A stretch of DNA of 64,000 bases from an uncultured Paracoccaceae bacterium (GTDB lineage Bacteria > Pseudomonadota > Alphaproteobacteria > Rhodobacterales > Rhodobacteraceae): contig CANMPD010000001.1 of NCBI GenBank assembly GCA_947499635.1, positions 62,001-126,000 on the forward strand, in the 5' to 3' direction. The notes beneath the pieces are model-generated. The model searched no databases. It worked only from the letters and a program-made list of their open reading frames with translations, and was not told the DNA's origin. Positions within the stretch are counted from its first letter, which is position 1, and each line of letters begins with the position of its first letter. The position numbers were made by a program, and so were the translations under genes. This document shows, one piece after another, positions 54,722 through 64,000 of the stretch.

Positions 54722-56343
54722 TGGCGGAACGGCTGTATCTTTATGATACCACATTGCGCGATGGGCAGCAGACTCAAGGCGTACAATTTTCGACCGATGA
54801 AAAAAAGAAAATTACCCAGGCGTTAGACGACCTAGGCATTGATTACATCGAAGGTGGCTGGCCAGGGGCAAACCCAACGGATAGCGCATTTTTCGAACAG
54901 GTGCCGTGCACGCGTGCAAAAATGACAGCCTTTGGAATGACCAAACGGGCAGGGCGCTCGGCCGAAAATGACGAGGTTTTAGCTGCCGTTTTGAACGCTG
55001 GCACCGAGACTGTATGTCTGGTGGGAAAGTCACATGATTATCATGTCACCACGGCTTTGGGGATAACGCTCGAAGAGAACCTTAAAAATATAACTGCATC
55101 TATTCAGCATGTCGTCACGCAGGGGCGTGAGGCTTTATTTGATGCGGAACATTTTTTTGATGGTTATAAAGACAATCCGGATTACGCTTTGGCTTGCTGC
55201 CATGCCGCGATCAGTGCTGGGGCGCGTTGGGTTGTGTTATGTGATACCAATGGTGGAACATTGCCAACAGATGTTTATCGCATTGTCTCTGAGGTGATTG
55301 CGACAGGGATCGCTGGGGATCGGCTTGGCATTCATACCCATAATGATACGGAAAACGCAGTTGCTTGCTCGCTTTCTGCAATTGATGCCGGTGCACGGCA
55401 AATTCAAGGGACGTTGAATGGATTGGGGGAGCGGTGCGGGAATGCCAATCTAACGAGCTTGATCCCAACCTTGTTGTTGAAAGAGCCATACAAAAGTCAA
55501 TTTGAGACTGGGGTTTCACATGTCGCGCTGCAAGGGGTGACGCAGCTAAGCCAGACGTTGGATGATATGTTAAACCGTGTGCCATTACGACAAGCCGCTT
55601 ACGTTGGGGCTTCGGCTTTTGCGCATAAGGCAGGATTGCATGCGAGTGCGATTTTGAAAAACCCCTCAACCTACGAGCATGTTCCCCCCGAGGTGGTCGG
55701 CAACAGCCGTATCGTGCCTATGTCAAATCAGGCAGGGCAATCTAATTTACGTAAACGTCTCGCAGATGCGGGGTTGAGCGTCGAAAAGGGCGATCCGGCT
55801 TTGGCGCGTATCCTGGATCGGATCAAAGAGCGCGAGGACCAAGGGTTTTCCTACGATACGGCGCAAGCCTCGTTCGAGTTGTTGGCGCGCCAAGAACTGG
55901 GGGTAAGTGCATCGCTTTTCGAGGTGGAGCGATACCGTGTGACTGTAGAGCGACGTAGAGGGCAAAATGGGCGTCCCATGTCGATGTCTGAGGCTGTTGT
56001 CGTGGTGAATGTGGATGGTGAAAAACGATTGTCAGTCAGCGAATCCTTGGATGACCAAGGCAGTGATCGCGGACCTGTGAATGCTTTGGCCAAAGCATTG
56101 TTGAAAGATCTGGGACGTTATTCCAGTGTGTTGGCTGATATGCATCTCGTGGATTTTAAGGTTCGCATTACGCAGGGTGGTACCGAAGCTGTAACGCGTG
56201 TGATTATTGACAGCGAAGATGCAAGCGGACGACGTTGGTCGACGGTTGGGGTAAGCCCTAACATTATAGATGCATCCTTTGATGCCTTGGTGGATGCGAT
56301 CCGTTGGAAATTGTTACGCAGTGAGATCGAGGTCCATTCGTGA
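54721..56343 (+). CDS. cimA: (R)-citramalate synthase CimA
   Basis: LYDTTLRDGQQTQGVQFSTDEKKKI; GIHTHNDTENAVA; 540 aa CimA-type with C-terminal LeuA dimer domain; TAATG overlap with cysS. Confidence 0.93.
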   Translation: MAERLYLYDTTLRDGQQTQGVQFSTDEKKKITQALDDLGIDYIEGGWPGANPTDSAFFEQVPCTRAKMTAFGMTKRAGRSAENDEVLAAVLNAGTETVCLVGKSHDYHVTTALGITLEENLKNITASIQHVVTQGREALFDAEHFFDGYKDNPDYALACCHAAISAGARWVVLCDTNGGTLPTDVYRIVSEVIATGIAGDRLGIHTHNDTENAVACSLSAIDAGARQIQGTLNGLGERCGNANLTSLIPTLLLKEPYKSQFETGVSHVALQGVTQLSQTLDDMLNRVPLRQAAYVGASAFAHKAGLHASAILKNPSTYEHVPPEVVGNSRIVPMSNQAGQSNLRKRLADAGLSVEKGDPALARILDRIKEREDQGFSYDTAQASFELLARQELGVSASLFEVERYRVTVERRRGQNGRPMSMSEAVVVVNVDGEKRLSVSESLDDQGSDRGPVNALAKALLKDLGRYSSVLADMHLVDFKVRITQGGTEAVTRVIIDSEDASGRRWSTVGVSPNIIDASFDALVDAIRWKLLRSEIEVHS

Positions 56344-57116
56344 CGTTTGATGATGACCTGACGGCTTGCGCCGACGCAGTACAAACGCATGACCCATTGC
56401 GGTTTCAATCTGTTATGGCATCTCCGGTTGCCGTGCGCCCGTTTTTGTTTGCGCTTTATGCATTCAACATCGAACTTGCCCGTGCGCCTTGGGCCAGCCA
56501 AGAAAGCATGATTGCGGAAATGCGCGTACAATGGTGGCGAGACATCGGCAGTGAAATCGAAGCCGGCGCAGGCGTGAGGCGTCATTATGTGGCGACACCA
56601 CTGGCGCGTTTGCTGCCTGCGGATCTTGCATGTCATATAGATACGATGGCCGAGGCGCGCCGTTGGGATATCTATCGTGATCCATTTGAAGATCAGGCGG
56701 CGTTTGACTCTTATATTGATGCGACGGCTGGGGGCGTAATGTGGATGGCGGCTGCAACGCTAGGAGCTGCTGCGCATGACGAGGGGGCCGTTCGCGATTT
56801 TGCTTATGGGGCCGGTTTAGCGACTTACTTACAAGCGATACCTGAACTGGTAGCGCACAAGCGTATTCCTTTGTTGGATGGTACGCATACAGGCCTGCGG
56901 GCGCTGGCAACCAAGGGGCGCACCAGAATCGCGGCGGCACGTAAGAAAGGCGTTACGCGCCTGGCTGTGCCTGCATTGCTGACCGGTTGGCAGGCCGATG
57001 CGGTTTTAGCACAAGTCGAACGTCAACCTGAGCGGGTTGAGCAAGGGGCATTGGGGCTGAGCGAGTTTCACAAACGCAGCAGTCTAATGCTGCGCGCAAT
57101 GACCGGACGTTGGTAG
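56340..57116 (+). CDS. Squalene/phytoene synthase-fold protein, NDUFAF6-like
   Basis: FALYAFNIELARA; MRVQWWRDI; RRWDIYRDPFEDQAAFDSYIDATAGGVMW; GTG start overlapping the cimA stop. Confidence 0.8.
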   Translation: MTFDDDLTACADAVQTHDPLRFQSVMASPVAVRPFLFALYAFNIELARAPWASQESMIAEMRVQWWRDIGSEIEAGAGVRRHYVATPLARLLPADLACHIDTMAEARRWDIYRDPFEDQAAFDSYIDATAGGVMWMAAATLGAAAHDEGAVRDFAYGAGLATYLQAIPELVAHKRIPLLDGTHTGLRALATKGRTRIAAARKKGVTRLAVPALLTGWQADAVLAQVERQPERVEQGALGLSEFHKRSSLMLRAMTGRW

Positions 57117-57136
57117 GCACATGACATATAGGCCGA

Positions 57137-58360
57137 TTAAATCGCAACCTGCTTTGGTTTGAGCACCAACCAGATCAGTGCCCCGCCTGCCAAAACAAGA
57201 AATGGGGCCATCGCTATGTTCACGGCGTTCCATCCATCCACTGGAGAGCCACCGGAACAGTTCATTAATCCACCTGATGCCAGCGATGCAAAGGTGACAC
57301 CGCCAAAGACGATTACATCATTGATGCCTTGTATCCGACCGCGCTCATGCGGTTCGTGGGCATTCGAAAGCATAGTCGTCGCACCGATAAAGCCAAAGTT
57401 CCAGCCAAGTCCTAATAGGATCAGCGCGCTGAAGAAATTGAACAGTTCAACACCACTTAGCGCCACAACAGAAGCACTGGCTAAAATCACCAATCCACAA
57501 CCGATGATTTTTTCGACGCCAAACCGTGTGATCAGATGACCTGTGAAAAATGAGGGTACAAACATGGCCAAGACGTGGAGACTCACGACATCAGCTGCGT
57601 TGTTTTGCGTAAAGCCGCAGCCCACGACTGCCAATGGTGTTGAGGTCATCACCAGGTTCATCAGTGCGTAACTGACCATACCACAGATCATAGCAACAGC
57701 GATCTTGGGTGTTGTGAGCAATTCAATCAAATTACGCCCTGCTGGTGTGCCCGCCGTAGGGGCTTTGGGTTTGGGGATTTTTAAAAAGGCAAATAAAAAC
57801 ATGCCGATTAGGTTGATCACTATAACTGTAAGATATGTACCCATGAATGGGACAACAAAGGCATCACTTGTAATTTTAACCAATTGTGGCCCGATGATCG
57901 CTGACAGCAGCCCACCCGCCATAACATAGGAAATCGCCTTTGGCCGGAATTCAGGTGACGCAGTATCGGCTGCTGCAAACCTGAAAAACCCTTGCGAACT
58001 CATGTAGATGCCTGTCATGAAACTGCCGAGCAAGAAAATCGGAAAGGATGCATGATAGAGCCCATAAGCTCCAACAACGCCGCCTGCTGCACCGCCGATT
58101 GCACCAACAACAAATCCCGTCGCGCGCCCATACCGCTGCATGATTGCCGATAAAGGCGAGGCCGACATCATCGATCCCGCTACGATAAGAGAAATAGGCA
58201 AGGTCGCAAAACATAAGTTTGTGGCCAAAGATTGCCCAGCAAGACCCGCAATGGTGAACAGCATAGGCATCTGCGCGCCTAAAAAGGCTTGAGCAAGCAC
58301 AAGAAAGAAAACGTTGCGCTTGGCAATTCTATCGTCGGCGGAGAGAGAGATATCTGTCAT
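57137..58360 (-). CDS. MFS transporter
   Basis: ~12 TM helices; FRPKAISYVMAGGLLSAIIGPQL; start MTDISLSADDRIAKRNVF. Confidence 0.88.
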   Translation of the reverse strand: MTDISLSADDRIAKRNVFFLVLAQAFLGAQMPMLFTIAGLAGQSLATNLCFATLPISLIVAGSMMSASPLSAIMQRYGRATGFVVGAIGGAAGGVVGAYGLYHASFPIFLLGSFMTGIYMSSQGFFRFAAADTASPEFRPKAISYVMAGGLLSAIIGPQLVKITSDAFVVPFMGTYLTVIVINLIGMFLFAFLKIPKPKAPTAGTPAGRNLIELLTTPKIAVAMICGMVSYALMNLVMTSTPLAVVGCGFTQNNAADVVSLHVLAMFVPSFFTGHLITRFGVEKIIGCGLVILASASVVALSGVELFNFFSALILLGLGWNFGFIGATTMLSNAHEPHERGRIQGINDVIVFGGVTFASLASGGLMNCSGGSPVDGWNAVNIAMAPFLVLAGGALIWLVLKPKQVAI

Positions 58361-58449
58361 AGTTAAAGGCGTAATGTGGAATAAAGCGCAGAGCAAGGAT
58401 TGCACTGAGTACAGGTACAATTTGTCGCGCTTCTGTTTCAAATGATCGG

Positions 58450-59109
58450 ATGGCTATGACTGACTGTAATACTGCCCAACCAATCGGCAGGATAATCACA
58501 TCAAAAGCGTGTGTCGCCGAGGGTGCCGCATGGCTGTCGACGCATGACCCTCGCTTTGCGACGGCATTGGCCGTGACGGGTCCATTGCCGTTGCGCCGCA
58601 AGCCTGATGGCTTTGCCCAATTACTGAGTGCGATCGTGAGCCAACAGGTCTCAGTTGCGTCAGCTAATGCGATTTGGGGACGTCTAAAGGACGCAAAGCT
58701 TGCGGGACCACGTAAAATCAAATGGGCCAGTGATGATGATTTGCGGGCCTGTGGCTTGAGCCGACAAAAAATCCGTTATGCGCGCGCCCTGGCAGAGGCA
58801 GGGATTGATTATAAAGCGCTGCGTGGTGCTTCTACAGATACTGTGATTTCCGAGTTGACCCAAGTGGCTGGGATCGGGGTTTGGACAGCTGAAATTTACG
58901 CGATGTTCTCATTGGGCCGGGCGGATGTCTTTGCGCCGGGTGATTTAGCCTTACAAGAAGCGGCGCGTATCCTGTTTGATCTGGATACACGTCCAAAGGA
59001 AAAACAGTTGCGCGAAATGGCGCAGAACTGGTCGCCGTGGCGGTCGGTTGCAGCGCGGGCTTTGTGGGCGTATTACCATGTGGCAAAAGACAGGGAAGGT
59101 ATCCGATGA
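58450..59109 (+). CDS. DNA-3-methyladenine glycosylase II family (AlkA-like HhH-GPD)
   Basis: FAQLLSAIVSQQVSVASANAIWGRL; ELTQVAGIGVWTAEIYAMFSLGRADVFAPGDLAL. Confidence 0.92.
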   Translation: MAMTDCNTAQPIGRIITSKACVAEGAAWLSTHDPRFATALAVTGPLPLRRKPDGFAQLLSAIVSQQVSVASANAIWGRLKDAKLAGPRKIKWASDDDLRACGLSRQKIRYARALAEAGIDYKALRGASTDTVISELTQVAGIGVWTAEIYAMFSLGRADVFAPGDLALQEAARILFDLDTRPKEKQLREMAQNWSPWRSVAARALWAYYHVAKDREGIR

Positions 59110-59771
59110 CTCGCGTATTAACAGCTGGCCGCAAGGCACCGCTCTCAGGGGAGACTCGCTCTGTTGTGGTGTTTCTGCATGGGTATGGTGCCAACGGCGC
59201 CGATTTATTAGGGCTTGCCGATCCGCTGGCCGAGCATCTGCCAGACACACTGTTCGTGGCCCCTGATGCGCCCGAGGCTTGTGCGGGCGCGCCGCTTGGC
59301 TTTCAATGGTTTCCAATTCCCTGGCTTGATGGATCTTCCGAAGAAGAGAGCATGCGTGGCATGGCGGCAGCGGTTGAAGACCTAAACGCCTTTCTAGATG
59401 CGCTGATGGTCGACGAAGATGTGCTGCCCGAACAGGTGGCCTTGTTTGGCTTTTCTCAAGGCACAATGATGAGCCTACATGTCGCCCCGCGTCGTGAAGA
59501 TCCCATTGCGGGCATCGTGGCCTTTTCGGGGCGCCTGTTATCACCTGACACCTTTTCGGAAGAGGTGGTGAGCCGGATGCCTGTTCTTTTGGTGCATGGT
59601 GATGAGGACGACATGGTGCCTCCGCAATCATTGCCCGAGGCGGTAGACGCATTGGGCGCGGCGGGATTTCGCGATGTCTTCGCCCATGTTATGAAAGGCA
59701 CCGGCCATGGCATAGCCCCGGATGGGCTTAGCGTGGCATTGGCCTTTATGCGCGATAAGCTTAACTTTTAG
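59106..59771 (+). CDS. Carboxylesterase/phospholipase family serine hydrolase
   Basis: [41 protein letters not shown] (GFSQG); [20 protein letters not shown] overlap with upstream gene. Confidence 0.92.
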   Translation: MTRVLTAGRKAPLSGETRSVVVFLHGYGANGADLLGLADPLAEHLPDTLFVAPDAPEACAGAPLGFQWFPIPWLDGSSEEESMRGMAAAVEDLNAFLDALMVDEDVLPEQVALFGFSQGTMMSLHVAPRREDPIAGIVAFSGRLLSPDTFSEEVVSRMPVLLVHGDEDDMVPPQSLPEAVDALGAAGFRDVFAHVMKGTGHGIAPDGLSVALAFMRDKLNF

Positions 59772-60438
59772 AGCTATTTTTATGAGATGAGGGTTTGCGC
59801 GGGGATCTAGGTTTGTTGCGCGCAGCCTCTACTTTGGGACGTCGCGGCGGTTTGTGTTTCGGCTTTGGCGGCGCTGGTATGTCGGGAACTTCCAGCGTAT
59901 CCCACTTACCTTGAGGTAAGTCGCCCAGCGTCCACGCGCCAATAGCATATCGTATCAATCGTAATGTTGGAACGCCCACTGCCGCTGTCATACGGCGCAC
60001 TTGCCGATTTTTACCTTCGGTAATCTTCAGTTCGATCCATGTGGTTGGTATGTTTTTGCGTTCCCGAATGGGTGGAGTACGCGCCCAAAGGTTTGCAGGT
60101 TCGTCAATAATACGGGCTTTGGCGGGACGCGTTACCCCATCTTTTAATGAGACGCCTTTGCGTAACGCGGCCAAAGCAGCCGTATCCGGCTCGCCTTCGA
60201 CCTGCGCCCAATAGGTCTTTTCCATCTTATGTGCGGGATCGCTGATCCAAGATTGTAAACGGCCGTAGTCTGTAAGTAGCATCAATCCTTCGCTGTCACG
60301 ATCCAGACGTCCGGCGGGGTATACTCCTGGGCACTCAATATAATTGCTCAATGTTGGGCGAGGGTTGTCGATCATGCTGTTGTCTGTGAATTGCGGCAAC
60401 ACGTCGAAGGGTTTGTTAAAGCGGATCAATCGCGGCAT
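59761..60438 (-). CDS. 23S rRNA pseudouridine synthase (RluE/RsuA family) with basic C-terminal tail
   Basis: [50 protein letters not shown]. Confidence 0.93.
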   Translation of the reverse strand: MPRLIRFNKPFDVLPQFTDNSMIDNPRPTLSNYIECPGVYPAGRLDRDSEGLMLLTDYGRLQSWISDPAHKMEKTYWAQVEGEPDTAALAALRKGVSLKDGVTRPAKARIIDEPANLWARTPPIRERKNIPTTWIELKITEGKNRQVRRMTAAVGVPTLRLIRYAIGAWTLGDLPQGKWDTLEVPDIPAPPKPKHKPPRRPKVEAARNKPRSPRKPSSHKNSSKS

Positions 60439-60634
60439 GAGCTGACCTATCTTTGATGTGCCTGACCTTTGATCTGTCTGGCATGACGGAAGAAGTCATA
60501 TACGAGAAAACCGTCAGAGGAGGTAGTGTTATTTACTGCAACGATGTGCGGGTGATCATAAGTTGCCGAGGGCGGCAGAGTAGGCCGCGAGCAATGGCGC
60601 CAGAACGTGTAGATCGCGCAGAACAATTGGTTTT

Positions 60635-60743
60635 GAATGGCGTAGGGCATTCATCAAAGGAGACATTTGTCCATTGCCCCGCGAATATCGATTGTGATCC
60701 CAGGATGTCTGATGCTGCGCTTTGCTCGAAGGATCGCTATAAG
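60635..60743 (+). repeat. Degenerate dispersed repeat, copy A
   Basis: aaaggagacatttgtccattgccccgcgaatatcgattgtgatccc...gatgctgcgctttgctcgaaggatcgctataag aligns to copy B. Confidence 0.75.
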
Positions 60744-60778
60744 TGGATCAGAACCAGTAGGGAACAGGTCTCGCAAAA

Positions 60779-61186
60779 ATGAGTATTGATCGCCTTTTGT
60801 CGTTTTGGGCTAGAACTGCACCTGAAACACCTATGCAACGCGTGGGCGCACTTTTAATGGCACTGAATGCAGTTTTTTGCACGATCATAATCTTAATGGT
60901 GATTGTCAGTGCCTCTGCGAACACTTGGACCTGTGCAGGGTTGTTGGGCAGCGTATTTGGTTTGAGTGTTATTCTATTGGTGCTTCCGGTTGGAATAGCC
61001 CATGGATTGGCGGCCTGTTTTCCAAGGATACTGAAGCCTTGGAGGCGTGAGCCGAACGGACGTTTAGAAGAGATAAAACTCCATTCCTCCGCCAAAATGA
61101 GGGATATATATCTTGTTGTTGGTTGGTCCGTTTCGATTGGTGCTATCTTGCTGCTGTTGTACCTAGCGGCGCTTCGCGCGCATTGA
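60779..61186 (+). CDS. Hypothetical membrane protein (3 predicted TM)
   Basis: 135 aa; hydrophobic segments VGALLMALNAVFCTIIILMVIVSA, GSVFGLSVILLVLPVGIAHGLAA, DIYLVVGWSVSIGAILLLLYLAAL. Confidence 0.65.
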   Translation: MSIDRLLSFWARTAPETPMQRVGALLMALNAVFCTIIILMVIVSASANTWTCAGLLGSVFGLSVILLVLPVGIAHGLAACFPRILKPWRREPNGRLEEIKLHSSAKMRDIYLVVGWSVSIGAILLLLYLAALRAH

Positions 61187-61226
61187 TCGATGGGCGTTTG
61201 TTCACAGAGCAGACCTTTAGCTGGAT

Positions 61227-61393
61227 GCGTCGAACGACAACTTTGTCCGCATGGCTGCCATCCATTGCCACAATGTCGTATGACTGGTTAGGGTAGGGCG
61301 TCCAAGTAAGGAGACATTCGTCGATTGCGCCGCGAATGTCGACTGTGAGCCCGCTTTGACCAATGCTGCGCTTTGCGCGAATGTCCGCTAAAG
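61227..61393 (+). repeat. Degenerate dispersed repeat, copy B (most complete)
   Basis: Shares its 5' half with copy C (tccattgccacaatgtcg) and its 3' half with copy A (atgctgcgctttgc). Confidence 0.8.
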
Positions 61394-61435
61394 TATGAAA
61401 GAAAAAAGGTTCTTCAAAAAAATCTCTACGTTTAG

Positions 61436-62080
61436 CTAGTCTTCAACACGTAGTTCGTCGTAGGAGATTGCGACGTGTTTTTTGAAGGCGCTGCGATCGC
61501 TCAATCTTTGATAATAGGACTGAAGATTGGGTAACTCCGGGCGGTCGATATCAATGTCAAAGTAACGATACAGCACGTGACCGAATTGAATGTCGGCAAG
61601 CGTAAAGCAAGAACTAGCTAGCCATTCTCTTTTGGAAAGCTGCTGTTCAGCGATAACAAGAAAATGGCTCAGTGAAGTCATAGCGGCATCGATTGCCTGA
61701 GGATCTCTTTGTGATGGTGCGGTGCGAACGACGCGCCAGAAAATTGGCCCGGTGAATTTAAGTGTGATATTGATTTTTGCCCATTCAGCCCATTGATCAA
61801 CCTGTGATCGTGCAGCCAGGTCTTTGGGCCAGAACGCATCATCCCCATATTTTTCAGACAGGTAACGCAGGATCACACCAGTTTCCCAAATTGGCACGCT
61901 ATTCCCATCTTTGAGGACTGGAACTGTACCATTTGGGTTCATAGCGAGAAATTCCGGAGTATCATTGCCCCCATAAATAAAACCAGTGTCATGCCTAATG
62001 TGCTTCAAGCCAAGCTCTTCGGTCGCCCACATCAACGCTTGAACATTGGACGATGAAGCTCGCCCCCAAATCTCAATCAT
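61436..62080 (-). CDS. Glutathione S-transferase family protein
   Basis: MIEIWGRASSSNVQALMWATEELGLKHIRHDTGF; NPNGTVPVLKDGNSVPIWETGVILRYLSEKYG. Confidence 0.92.
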   Translation of the reverse strand: MIEIWGRASSSNVQALMWATEELGLKHIRHDTGFIYGGNDTPEFLAMNPNGTVPVLKDGNSVPIWETGVILRYLSEKYGDDAFWPKDLAARSQVDQWAEWAKINITLKFTGPIFWRVVRTAPSQRDPQAIDAAMTSLSHFLVIAEQQLSKREWLASSCFTLADIQFGHVLYRYFDIDIDRPELPNLQSYYQRLSDRSAFKKHVAISYDELRVED

Positions 62081-62212
62081 TTAACATTCTCCAATGCCGG
62101 GATTTTGGCGAATCTGGACGGCCTCTACAAGCATTATCATGGTATGTTCGGCCTTCTCGCGACCTTCTCGAAAACCATTTTCAGTTCAACGGACGGCCTA
62201 ACCGGACATTGG

Positions 62213-62312
62213 TGCGTCTGCCGCGAACGGAAAGTTTGTCCCGCAGAGCGGCCGTCCATTGCCACAATGTCGAATGACTGGCTAGGGTAGGGGGTCCATT
62301 AAGGGGGATTTT
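62213..62312 (+). repeat. Degenerate dispersed repeat, copy C
   Basis: gccgtccattgccacaatgtcgaatgactggctagggtagggggtccattaagg aligns to copy B. Confidence 0.8.
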
Positions 62313-62498
62313 TACAATGTAACGTCTCAGATTGGATGTGAATGACCCTAAGATATATCGAACCTATGAGATGGATGAAGCAAGGTCTTAGCATCGTAAA
62401 TCGCCGTCACGAGCAGCGCGGCTTCTTGGGGGGTATCTATGTGGTTCGCGACCTGTTGACTGGCCTAAAACATGTGAGTGGGAGTAAATGAGTTTAGC

Positions 62499-62541
62499 AA
62501 TTTTAAGGGGCAAACCGACAATAGCGTTTTGCCCCTTAAAA
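62499..62541 (-). terminator. Hairpin downstream of tRNA-Leu
   Basis: ttttaaggggcaaa...ttttgccccttaaaa inverted repeat. Confidence 0.75.
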
Positions 62542-62543
62542 TA

Positions 62544-62629
62544 TGGTACCCAAGGCCGGACTCGAACCGGCACGATATCACTACCGGGGGATTTTGAATC
62601 CCCTGCGTCTACCATTCCGCCACTTGGGC
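62544..62629 (-). tRNA. tRNA-Leu (CAA anticodon)
   Basis: Minus strand gcccaagtggcggaatggtagacgcaggggattcaaaatcccccggtagtgatatcgtgccggttcgagtccggccttgggtacca; anticodon loop TTCAAAA. Confidence 0.95.
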
Positions 62630-62791
62630 ATGGCGCGGTACTACATAAGCCGAAAGGAGAGGTCCAGAGCTAAAATGCATAATCTTGTGAAAATGCGGGA
62701 AAAAATAGCAAAGGCCGTGGGGAGCCTTGACCGGATGCCGTCATCATGCGACGCCCGAGGGGAATATTGATGGCCTTGGGTTTATATTTCT

Positions 62792-63370
62792 ATGTTGCGA
62801 CCTCTCTACAATCGAACCATGGCACTTGCCGATCACCCTAAAGCCTTGTGGTTTTTGGCGGCTGTGTCTTTCGTCGAAAGCTCAGTCTTTCCAATTCCAC
62901 CGGATATTTTGATGATCCCTATGATCCTTGCTCGGCCGTCGCGGGCGTGGTTGATTGCATTGGTGGCTTTGATATCCTCCGTTTTGGGCGGGCTGTTGGG
63001 CTATGCGATCGGAGCGTTTTTTTACGAAGGCATCGGCCAACCTATTCTCGAGGCGATGGGTAAGGGCGATAAAATGGCCGAGTTTAACACCCGGTTTAAC
63101 GACTTTGGTTTCTGGGCTGTACTGATCGCGGGAGTTACACCTTTCCCTTATAAAGTGATCACGATCATGTCAGGTTGGACTGCGATGCCGGTTGGGACAT
63201 TCGTTGCCACTTCAATCCTTGCCCGAGGGCTGCGCTTTTTTATTGTCGCGGGGCTTTTATGGAAATTTGGCGCACCGGTGCGTGACTTTATTGAAAAACG
63301 CCTGGGGTTGGTTTTTTCAATATTCTGCGCCTTATTGGTGGGCGGATTTGTTCTGCTTAAATACCTATAA
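62792..63370 (+). CDS. YqaA/DedA-like (VTT domain) membrane protein
   Basis: FVESSVFPIPPDILMIPMILARPSRAW; GGLLGYAIGAFFYE; ITIMSGWTAMPVGTFV. Confidence 0.88.
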   Translation: MLRPLYNRTMALADHPKALWFLAAVSFVESSVFPIPPDILMIPMILARPSRAWLIALVALISSVLGGLLGYAIGAFFYEGIGQPILEAMGKGDKMAEFNTRFNDFGFWAVLIAGVTPFPYKVITIMSGWTAMPVGTFVATSILARGLRFFIVAGLLWKFGAPVRDFIEKRLGLVFSIFCALLVGGFVLLKYL

Positions 63371-63382
63371 GGAGTTGCCAAA

Positions 63383-63853
63383 ATGGCATTTGCACGGTTT
63401 TTGACGATATTGGCTGCTCTGGGATCTGCCGCATTGCTGCTTGGAGCATTTGGGTTTCAATATCTGGGGGGGCTTGCTCCGTGCAAAATGTGCCTATGGC
63501 AAAGGTATCCGCACGCAATAGCCATTGGCATCGGTGCACTCGCTGCCTTTATACCATTTGCATTTCTGCGTTACCTTGGTGCTCTTGCCGCGCTAACAAC
63601 AGCGGGGGTGGGGGCATATCATGCAGGGGTTGAGTGGAAGTGGTGGCAAGGGCCGACCAGCTGTACCTCAAGCCCGATCAACGATTTATCGCCACAAGAG
63701 CTGATGGCGCAAATCTTGGCGGCACCGATTACACGATGTGATGATATTGCTTGGGAAATGCTAGGCTTATCTATGGCCGGCTGGAATGCAGTTATATCGT
63801 TTGGACTGTTTTTATTATGGATTGCAGCAGCGCGATCCAATCGGTTGGGCTGA
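63383..63853 (+). CDS. dsbB: Disulfide bond formation protein DsbB
   Basis: GLAPCKMCLWQRYPHA (CxxC-WQRxP); second Cys pair CTSS...TRCDDI. Confidence 0.93.
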   Translation: MAFARFLTILAALGSAALLLGAFGFQYLGGLAPCKMCLWQRYPHAIAIGIGALAAFIPFAFLRYLGALAALTTAGVGAYHAGVEWKWWQGPTSCTSSPINDLSPQELMAQILAAPITRCDDIAWEMLGLSMAGWNAVISFGLFLLWIAAARSNRLG

Positions 63854-63876
63854 GGCCAATAAGGTGATGCCAGCGG

Positions 63877-64000
63877 CTAGGCTTCTAGCTCGCTATCCCA
63901 ATATAGGTAATCAATCCAACTCTCGTGCAAATGGCCCGGTGGAAATTTCCGGCCAGTGTTATGCAATTCTGTCGCGGCAGGACGGCGCGGCGGTTTGCGC
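63877..64000 (-). CDS. C-terminal end of an unidentified protein truncated by the window edge
   Basis: Minus-frame ...RKPPRRPAATELHNTGRKFPPGHLHESWIDYLYWDSELEA*. Confidence 0.5.
   Translation of the reverse strand, partial: RKPPRRPAATELHNTGRKFPPGHLHESWIDYLYWDSELEA

Noticed and set aside
60453-60782. 109-aa + strand ORF
   Set aside because: Overlaps degenerate repeat copy A; no recognisable domain; probably spurious.
62053-62277. 74-aa and 61-aa + strand ORFs upstream of GST
   Set aside because: Run into repeat copy C; no motif support.
1-64000. CRISPR arrays, transposases, integrases, toxin-antitoxin or restriction systems
   Set aside because: None recognisable in the ORF track or by eye; the only phage-like genes are the endolysin/holin pair.

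Overview
The window looks like a core-chromosome segment of a Rhodobacterales (Roseobacter-type) alphaproteobacterium. It is gene-dense and mostly housekeeping: mmsA, coaD, aqpZ, gap, tkt, a ZauP-like coiled-coil gene with zapA, grxD/bolA, purL, murI, argC, ccmE-F-H, gltA, gltX, comEC, lexA, moeA-moaC-trpC-ung-trpD-trpG, trpE-ppiD, gpt, fabI, pdxH, two tandem tRNA-Pro(TGG), nrdJ, cysS-cimA, an NDUFAF6-like gene, dsbB, and tRNA-Leu(CAA). No CRISPR array, transposase, integrase or recognisable defence system was seen. Most notable: (1) a translationally coupled GH108 endolysin and 3TM holin pair, resembling the gene transfer agent (GTA) lysis module, placed inside the cytochrome c maturation cluster between ccmE and ccmF and preceded by a 13-bp perfect hairpin without a T-tract; (2) a degenerate direct-repeat family (three copies at 60.6-62.3 kb) bracketing a small membrane protein gene and a GST gene next to tRNA-Leu; (3) a 47-aa small membrane protein gene between aqpZ and gap that is missing from the ORF track; (4) candidate sRNAs or structured RNAs at 15.68-15.84 kb and 52.14-52.32 kb; (5) operator-like clusters upstream of gap, tkt and nrdJ, and a perfect alphaproteobacterial SOS box upstream of lexA. 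All product calls come from reading the translations; no database search was run.
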